Origin: Endocalyx cinctus
Taxonomy: Eukaryota; Ascomycota; Sordariomycetes; Amphisphaeriales; Apiosporaceae
Assembly (NCBI GenBank): GCA_001600455.1
Contig: BCKC01000001.1
Span: 1,328,441-1,392,440, forward strand
Length of the DNA stretch: 64,000 nt
Direction: 5' to 3'
Shown here: piece after piece, positions 56,869-64,000 of the stretch
Layout: every line of letters begins with the position of its first letter
Position numbering within the stretch: position 1 is the stretch's first letter
Translations under genes and position numbers: made by a program
The notes under the pieces: model-generated
The model's database searches: none
The model's input: the letters and a program-made list of their open reading frames with translations, nothing else
Told to the model about the DNA's origin: nothing

Positions 56869-57844
56869 AATGACTTAAAATGATATATTTTGTCTAGTAA
56901 AAGGGCAAAACGTCAATCCACTGTGTTTTGTTCTTATGTGTGTACCTAGATATTATTTATGCTCTTAATTTTTCCTTGGCGCGAGGACTTCTGTTTTTAT
57001 TTTAGAAGCTACCTCTCAGGCCACTCTAATAAGAGGTGGTATGTGGTAACTCCCTTTCTAACCTAACAGTTGTAAGTAGGTGAGCATTTTGGCCTGCAAG
57101 AAGACCGGCTGTTTACCAGCTGGTAAATCTTGTGAGCGCACAGTCCATATATTCAGGCCCATATAATCGGAAGTCTCCGTGGTGACTACTTACGACAGCT
57201 TGAGGTATGAATTTGTAGTATGCTTACTGTGTATAGACAATTGACGTCACCAAGTTTCTAACCAACTGCAAACATGGATATACCATTACAAATTATTCTA
57301 CGGAATAGACCTTTCTATAAGACATATATAGAACACGTAATTTCCCTAAATCTCATGTCAAAAATGTTGGTTCGATTAAGACTGTATCACCATATTTTAA
57401 AATCCAAGTCTATCATTTCAATAGTGTAGAAGAAATGGCTGTGTTTATGAAGAGGCGATGACGCATCCTTATTACAACAGCTCACGGAGGTCGCGTTCGG
57501 ACATGAGCTGAAGACCCGCTACGTTAGAACGTCCCGGAGACTTTTATAAATCGAACATTTTCTTGGCGGTGAGGTCATTAATTATTGTGGGCATATCAGT
57601 CAGGTTTTCACACAGCCTCTTTGGTGTACGAATACCTACATCCGCCGACCGTTCTCATATCCGGTTCATCGTGCCTAATTTATTCTATAACTTGCCCTAC
57701 GAGCTATGCGTGTATTCTCGTTCTTTAATTCCTCGCGTCTCTCGTTTCCATTTGCATTAGTTCACGACCTCTAAACTCAGGTCTAACGTACATCCTGCAT
57801 ACATAATACTAAATTAATTAGACGATAAAAATAGAGCCATCATC
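56869..57844. promoter_or_regulatory. Divergent promoter region between CDK7 and the Sfk1-like gene
   Basis: A 1-kb AT-rich spacer; the only frame (65 codons) is unsupported. No RNA gene is recognised. Confidence 0.5.
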
Positions 57845-58852
57845 ATGGCATTTGTATATTATTGGGTAAGTATTTGGTTGTTTGTTTATTTTCAACCTCT
57901 CACTACAATGAATACAATTCTCATCATGGACAGGTATTTCCCCTCATATCGGGCATCATATGGCTTGGAACATTATTGGGTCTACTCCTGTACTGGATCA
58001 TCAACCTTCACCAGGCGCATCTGCCTTCTATGTCGGAAAGCCAAACCATTGCCTACATATCCGATGTGGGTGCAACCGATTTAAAGCCCTTATTTGTTAC
58101 CGGCGCCGTCCTCACCACCGTCTTCCTCGACATTTCCTTTGGCGCCGACCGCTGGTTGCGACACCGAGGCCGTCTCGCGCCCAATACCTCCACCGCGGAA
58201 AAGGTCCTCAGTGGTATCAGCATCTTCTTCGCCTTCGTCGGCACCATCGGCCTGACCTTCCTCTCCGGGTTCGACACCCTCCATTACCCTAGGTTGCACG
58301 ACCTCTTCCTAGTCTTATTTATCGGAGGGTATCTATTTTCAGCCGTCTTCCTATGCTGGGAATTCCAGAGGCTGGGTAAAAGTGAGTTCCCAGAACACTC
58401 GACCAAACTTAATTGTATCATCAATCTTTTGCTAACCATCTCCCCCAATTACAGAATACCGCCAACACCGCAGCCTCCGAATGTCCTTCTGGATCAAGCT
58501 GATATTCATCTTCCTCGAGCTCTTCCTGCTGATCGCCTTCGGCGTCCTGTCGGCGCGGAAGATGTGGAACCCGGCCGCCATCCTCGAGTGGACCATCTCT
58601 TTTATATTCTCCTTTTACGTCTTCTCCTTCATCGTTGACCTATGGCCCGCCCTCGCCACCCGCCACGGCGGCCGCTACGACCTCCGTCCTATGAACACCT
58701 TCGACATGGCCGAGGCCGCCCGCGCTACCAGCCACCCGAGCATGATCGGACACCCCAGAGCTACGCACGGGACGGCCCCTCTGCGCAACGGCAAGAACAC
58801 GACGAAGAAGGATAAGAAAGACAAGACGAAGAAGGCTCATGCCTACTTTTAA
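57845..58852 (+). CDS. Frag1/DRAM/Sfk1-family multipass membrane protein, three exons
   Basis: Exons 57845-57865, 57934-58381 and 58455-58852 give 288 residues. Exon 1 is only MAFVYYW, followed by GTAAGT. Six hydrophobic helices are visible: about 8-30, a second near LKPLFVTGAVLTTVFLD, then EKVLSGISIFFAFVG, LFLVLFIGGYLFSAVFL, FWIKLIFIFLELFLL and LEWTISFIFSFYVFSFIV. A His/Arg/Lys-rich cytoplasmic tail ends the protein (DKKDKTKKAHAYF). This helix count and spacing fit the Frag1/DRAM/Sfk1 family, whose yeast member Sfk1 regulates the PI4-kinase Stt4 and plasma-membrane lipid asymmetry. Whether this is the Sfk1 orthologue or a paralogue cannot be decided here. The third exon begins with AA after ACAG, in phase. 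Confidence 0.85.
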
Positions 58853-59815
58853 GAAGAAAAAAATAGAGGAATGACATATCTCCGTCAAGTATATATAAAA
58901 GAAAAGAAAAGAAAAATATCAATAATTGTAAACTATATTTTTGTACCCTGGGTTACGTAACCTGGGGTCATGATGATGAAAGGGAAAAAGAGTTCACGAA
59001 GGTATAAAATCACTGGATACACGACAGGTTTTGGGATTCGGAGTTGGCGCATTGATTTTGATCAAGTCTCTCGAGAAATAGACAAAGAGACAGGGACAAG
59101 CTCGGCGCTGAGGAGTTAAATGTATTTTTTTTTCTTTGGTAATGTCATGCCGGATACTAGCTTGGGTAATATATTCAATAATTAGATGTACGTCAATATA
59201 ACATGCTAATAATCATACGAATCATAAATCGTCGATATGTTCTCCGTAACCAGATTCCACTTAGAGCTCTATTGGGTAAGTACTATCATGGGAAAAATTT
59301 GTCCGGAATGATACTGATTTCGTATTGTATCCTTGTAATTCTCGCCATCTTTTCCCATTTGTTATCACCCGCAGTATTCTTACAGAAATTATTTCAAAAT
59401 AGCATATTCAGTCACCGATGTTTTGAAATTAACCTCCCGAGAGGGAAGAAAAAAAGAGAATGGAAATTAGCAAAAGAGAAAAGGGGTATGTAATTGTTAC
59501 TCTCGAAAGAAGCCTTTGAATTTAAAGCGTATTCCAGAAGAAGAACGTGAGAGGAGGGGAAAAAACAAGAACCACCCAGTTAAACAGCGCCTGCGTCCAA
59601 TGCCCCCATACCCGAATCCCGCAAAATTAAAACTTCAGTGATAGCCATCGTAGCTCTAACCTTGCATTCGTACAATTCATACTATTCATATCCCCCAAGA
59701 GTACATCAAATTCGCCGGTCAAAATTAAGGATAGAAGAGACAAAGATGATGAGCAAACGTTTTCTGATGTCAACTCTCAAACCGAATTCGCTAGGGCCAT
59801 ACTCGGTTTATCGCT
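58853..59815. other. Convergent 3' spacer between the Sfk1-like gene and EIS1
   Basis: AT-rich, with frames up to 96 codons of low complexity. No gene is seen. Confidence 0.5.
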
Positions 59816-62239
59816 CTAGATAATCTCGTGGAAGCGGGAATCCCTGGCGGGGCTTTGGCTTTTCCCTATAGAAAAATTCGGCAACCGCGCCGGCGGTGTA
59901 AATGACGTGTCCGGCTGACTTCTTGCCTCGTCTCGGAAGAACTCCTCCTCGCTCTCGCTACTAAGCGGGGACACGTTCTCCATGTATCCGTTTCCTAAAG
60001 AGCGGTCCTCCGAGACGGCCCTCCTGCTGGTCGGGTTTCGACCGGCCAGCGCCACGGCTCTAACGCTGGCGCTGCGGTTGTCCAAACTGGCCGAACTCTC
60101 GTTCCCCTCCATGCCCGTCAGGGCTGCCCCGCCGATGAAGCTTCTTCGGAATGACCCGGACTTTTCTCCGTCCGATGACTTGGAGGTTCTGGAAAATCGT
60201 GACTTGAACCATGTCTTGACTCTACCGGGTGATTTCGGCTGATTCTCTCCCTCGTCTACGTCTTCATTCCGCTTCGGCACGGTGGTCGAAATTGGCCTTG
60301 GGATATTGATAGGCTGGCCACTGCTATTCAAAGTGACAGTTTGGGGAGTCACTTCCGGTTCATCTTCCTGGTACTGAAATTTTGCCGAGGATCGCTGTTT
60401 CTCGGCCCTAGTTAACCGCTTCTGTTCCGCCTTAACAGCCTTGTCTTCCTCTTTCTTTGCTTTAGCTTCTTGCTTCTCCTCCGCCCTCTTTTCCTTAATA
60501 ACGTGTTTCTCTTGGTCTGTTTGGTGGTTAGTCGGGTAAGCTGGCACACGAGAAAATAGTTACTAGCCTTTTAGCCTCTTTTGGATATCTTCAATTTCCT
60601 TCTGTCTTGCCCTTTCTATTTCTTGTTCTTCTTTCTTTCGCTCCATCTCCAGTCTCAGCTCGGTTTGTCGCGCGTGCTCCTTCTCCGCCTTCTCATTTAT
60701 ATCGTCCAACACAGGTTGGATCCTGCGGGCTGCAATTGCATCGATCTCCTCCTGGGTCATAAATTTCCCGGCGCCGATGTCAATCTTTCCTAAATCTTGA
60801 ATAGCTCTTTCGTCACTTCGAACCTTAGCTGCTACATGCGCTTTCATCTCCCACTGCGTCAACGTCGAAGGAGGAACCATGCCCGTCTCAGCCGAGATCT
60901 TCTCATCCATTCCTTTCAATCTCAGATGAACATTCCTTTGAGCTGCGGCGAGTAATGCTTCTTGGTCGCGTTGGCGTTTCTGTTCATCGACTTCGGAGAG
61001 CTTGTTAGAAAATAGAGACATCTGCTTCTTTATGTGTTGGGATCGTTTTCTGTCTTCGATAACAGCACCATCGCTAGAAGATCTTCGCCTAAGTTTCCCT
61101 TTGACCGAGAATCGCTGAGTAAAGGGCTTTGACCCGTAGTACTCTTGATAACCTACGTTCTTCGAGTGCTCCTCCTGCATCTTGGCTAGGCGAGCCTGAG
61201 CTTGCTTGTAAGCGGCGTCTTGAAGAGCCGTAAGTTGCGCCGGTTGAGCATCGTCGCTGACAGTACTCAAAGCTTCCGACTGGTTCTGAGTAACTGTAGA
61301 GCTCTGATGAACTTTCTTGGCATCTATCATTTTTTGCTGCTGGCTATACATTTTCTTAGCCATTGCGACGGCCGAGGCATGAAGAACATCTGCTCTTTTC
61401 TGCTCATCCACCTCAGGTTTAACCGGCGGCCGTGACGTAAACATTTGTCGATCCATCGTGGTAAACGGGACAGCGCCAGATCTTCCAATGGGCGTAGATG
61501 ATCGAGATGGATTATGAGCACGGGTTGCGGCCATTAGGGCATTAGCAGCCGCATTCGCTTCGTCGGGGTAACTTTCCTTGTAGGCAGGTGAAGAATTAGC
61601 TCTATGCCGGTTGACTACCGCGCCCTTAGCAGCGAGTAATGATTTCTGTTGCTCTAGAGTATTTGATCGAGAGCTTCGTGGGGTGGTCCGATCCGATTTA
61701 AAGGCAATGGTAGCAGCGGAAAGACCGTGACTGATAGACGGGACCTGTTTGACTTCAGGATTCTTCTTGGCTTGCGACGCAAGCAGAGCGGCCTTTGCTC
61801 CATGACTACTAGGCATAGATTCCCATGTGGGTGCTAATTTATAATCGCTGGCCATGGTGGTATCAATTGAAGTCAGGACCGACTTCTCCGGTTCCCGCGA
61901 TTCACGTAATTTCTTATTGGCCCAACACAATGTCGCAGCTACGCTGGCCGCGGATTCTTTATGAATTCCTATAGACGGATAGCTCGGGAGATCTTGAGGT
62001 GCCGCGTATATGATTCTATTCGGGTGAACTATTATTATAAGTGAAAGTTAGTACGAGGGAGACGTTCAAAGAAATGTATAGAACAGGCTGCGAAGAAACA
62101 GGTGATTCTGTCTGTTGATTATTGTGGCTCAGAGCTTACCTCTCAAATTAGATGTAGTGTCGTCATGGGGTAGCTGTCGGCTTAACCGTAGCTGCTGATG
62201 ATTGGTCCTAAAGTCCTGGGGCTGAAGTGTGGGGACCAT
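59816..62239 (-). CDS. EIS1: Eisosome protein 1 (Eis1), three exons
   Basis: Exons 62239-62140, 62028-60568 and 60516-59816 give 753 residues. After the first intron (111 nt, CTAAC branch) the protein reads HPNRIIYAAPQDLPSYPSIG, then SAASVAATLCWANKK, the conserved start of the Eis1 core. A charged coiled region (EQEIERARQKEIEDIQKRLK, near residues 500-520) follows. The second intron is a 51-nt GC-AG intron, AAG|GCTAGT...AACAG. Its removal is in frame and continues DQEKHVIKEKRAEE. Retention would leave TAG TAA in frame. The C-terminal part is Ser/Arg/Lys-rich and disordered. Eis1 is a peripheral component of eisosomes, the plasma-membrane furrows also organised by Pil1 and Lsp1. The GC-AG intron is inferred from phase and sequence similarity; if it is not spliced, a C-terminally truncated protein results. 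Confidence 0.88.
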
Positions 62240-63747
62240 GTTCGTGCATTTGGGTTTACATATAATTTGGGGTTTCCTTGTCTTATACAAGATCGACGTA
62301 AAGTCCAGGGGATTCTTTTCCGGTGGGCAAACTGAATCTAGACCTTGAGAATATCTTTATATTTATGGCATTTTTGAGATGTTATTGGAAAAGTTTTAGA
62401 ATCATTCCAATTTGAAAGTGCGGGATGGCAATTGACGGATTCAGAATTAATGGGTGTTTCATAAGGCCATAGGTCATAGGTCATAGGTCATAGGTCTAGA
62501 TAGCGTATGATGAATAGGTACTACATAAGGTTAAGCACATATACAGTACTACCGTATACTGGTTTACAGGTACAGTAGGGATATAAGCGGTAAGGATGTC
62601 TTGGTAATAACAATAGTGTGAAAGGTCGAGTACAAAATAGGATAGATCAATTGATTGAAATGATACTATACCAAGGTTAGTGTCCGACCGGTAGAATACA
62701 AGTATTGGGTTATGTCGACAATCCTCATCACACATTGTTTCTTTTTGGTGTTTTAAATATTACGTCATTGTTGAACAGATGCTCTTATAATATAGTGTAC
62801 TCCGTAGTGGACGCTAGTACTACCACTAAATAGTAAATAGTACACTAACTCAAGTACTTAAGTCATGGGATCAACTAACGGCCAGGGCACCTGGGCAACT
62901 TAGAGTCAGTTAGAATCCATAGATATCATATAGTGGACCTGGGACTGACTAAAGAACCTCCTGAGGCTCGTTCCTGACTATCCTTTGTGCGAGTACTGAA
63001 GCGTCGAAGAGATAAAGCAGTTTGCAGAGTACTTCATTATTTAGCATGGTAGCTCTTAGTAACTCATCCTGTTAGTCTGTACATGGATATGAAAATAATT
63101 CGGTTTATATTTTAATCCTAAAGTTTTCATAATATAGTCTGTGAAATAACCTTCAATTATTTGTCAATATACCTTATCTCTAATACCTATTTTACGGACA
63201 AAAGCTGATAGTTGAGGTTATCCACTAAAGAGTTTAGTTTAGTCTTAGGTACGGAGGACTTTGCAGTATAATTATAGCACCCAGGCAATCCGGAATACTC
63301 TGTACCCCGTACTCCGTACATGATAGAAATTTGGCATGAACTGACAACACGAGTATTCACTGCTTTGTACCGTGATATGGATACTCATAAGATCCTTTAT
63401 TCTACGGATTGAATGAGCAATACTTTAAATTTGTATTACTATACTTCTTCCCATATAAACTCATAGCAATTATATCCCCAAATTTTACGTGCTTAAGCAA
63501 GTAGGTTAGGTTAGGCCATTAGTAATCTCGTAATATGTACCCTTGCAGATATTGTAGATATGAATTCTATCGTCTTACCTAGCCTCCAGGGCTCACCCAA
63601 ATATACTATTATTAATCTTCTATCGGAGTAAACTGTAGAGAAATTCGTTATATTTTGATATCGAATTTGCTTGTTTCAACTTCTTCCTTTCATCCGTTAT
63701 AAAAACTTTTTATCTAAGACGTTTCCTGATCAAGTTGTCACCCAGCC
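62240..63747. promoter_or_regulatory. Divergent promoter region between EIS1 and the phosphatase gene
   Basis: A 1.5-kb AT-rich spacer with a CATAGGT heptamer repeat at 62468-62496 and TACTCCGTA/GTACTCCGTAC words near 62800 and 63310. Only unsupported short frames are present. Confidence 0.5.
62468..62496. repeat. Tandem heptamer repeat CATAGGT, four units
   Basis: Four perfect head-to-tail copies of CATAGGT, then a further C. They lie about 230 bp upstream of the EIS1 start codon, in its promoter. Confidence 0.95.
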
Positions 63748-64000
63748 ATGGCGGTTGAGTTTGACGATATTCTGAATTTTCGCGACGTCGGGAAGACCGT
63801 CAACGATTATCTTGGGAGGAGGTATATACTTAAATATTCATTCAAGAACACTAAAAATTAAAGGATTATTATTCATAAAACATGCTTTTTTAGGGTTATA
63901 AGAGAGGGCATATTGTACCGCTCTGCCCACCCAGGTAAGGTGTATATCGAAAGGCTATATTGCACACTACCAGACTAACATTCAAACCAAAAATAAAAGA
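63748..64000 (+). CDS. Start of a protein tyrosine/serine phosphatase gene, truncated by the window
   Basis: Exon 1 is 63748-63821 and exon 2 63894-63934; a third exon lies beyond the window. The 38-residue start reads MAVEFDDILNFRDVGKTVND, then YLGRRRVIREGILYRSAHP. The motif NFRDVG and the LYRSA-P segment identify the Tyr_phosphatase3-like dual-specificity group found in fungi, whose members carry a C-x5-R loop further on. That catalytic loop is not in view. The gene is divergent from EIS1. Confidence 0.8.

Noticed and set aside
1..64000. CRISPR arrays, integrases, operons and other prokaryotic systems
   Set aside because: Spliceosomal introns and fungal protein families show nuclear fungal DNA. 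No regularly spaced direct repeats or cas-like genes were seen.

Overview
The window is nuclear DNA from a filamentous ascomycete, most likely a Sordariomycete within Pezizomycotina. The support is a set of recognisable fungal proteins (a Mid1 calcium-channel subunit, eisosome protein Eis1, recyclin-1, Irc20-type SNF2/RING protein, Las1, a Zrg17-like zinc carrier and a Zn(II)2Cys6 regulator). They are encoded with short spliceosomal introns, mostly about 50 to 180 nt, many with CTAAC or CTGAC-like branch sites near the acceptor. Species cannot be fixed from the sequence. I spliced genes by eye using donor, acceptor, reading phase and family similarity; no alignment was run.

Layout. 1-4.2 kb: no convincing gene. 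4.2-14.4 kb: four genes without evident introns (a two-helix membrane protein, the Zrg17-like zinc carrier, Las1 rRNA-processing nuclease and a disordered protein of unknown role), separated by large AT-rich spacers. 14.4-24.4 kb: a 10-kb gene desert. 24.4-30.0 kb: a PfkB sugar kinase of five exons and a Zn(II)2Cys6 transcription factor, with a tRNA-like element between them. 31.3-45.6 kb: MID1, a small putative mitochondrial membrane protein, RAMP4/Ysy6, a SMAP-domain nuclear protein, recyclin-1 and a bZIP-like protein whose spacer holds a 100-N assembly gap. 49.0-64.0 kb: IRC20-like, mitoribosomal mS41, CDK7/Kin28, a Frag1/DRAM/Sfk1 membrane protein, EIS1 and the start of a tyrosine-phosphatase gene cut by the window edge.

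The genes are mostly housekeeping and do not form one pathway. There are loose themes: membrane and secretory biology (Zrg17-like ER zinc transport, Mid1, RAMP4, recyclin-1, Sfk1-like, Eis1), RNA and ribosome biogenesis (Las1, mS41) and transcription or DNA maintenance (CDK7, Irc20, Zn2Cys6, bZIP-like). From 28.5 kb onward strands alternate almost perfectly, so most promoters are shared divergent spacers.

No clearly new biological system was found. The observations most worth a second look are a tRNA-like element with A- and B-box matches at 27.66 kb, two GC-AG introns (one needed to read through two in-frame stops in EIS1), three genes with one-, five- and seven-codon first coding exons, a bZIP basic region lacking a leucine zipper, a CAAX terminus on recyclin-1, and heptamer and octamer tandem repeats in promoters and spacers.
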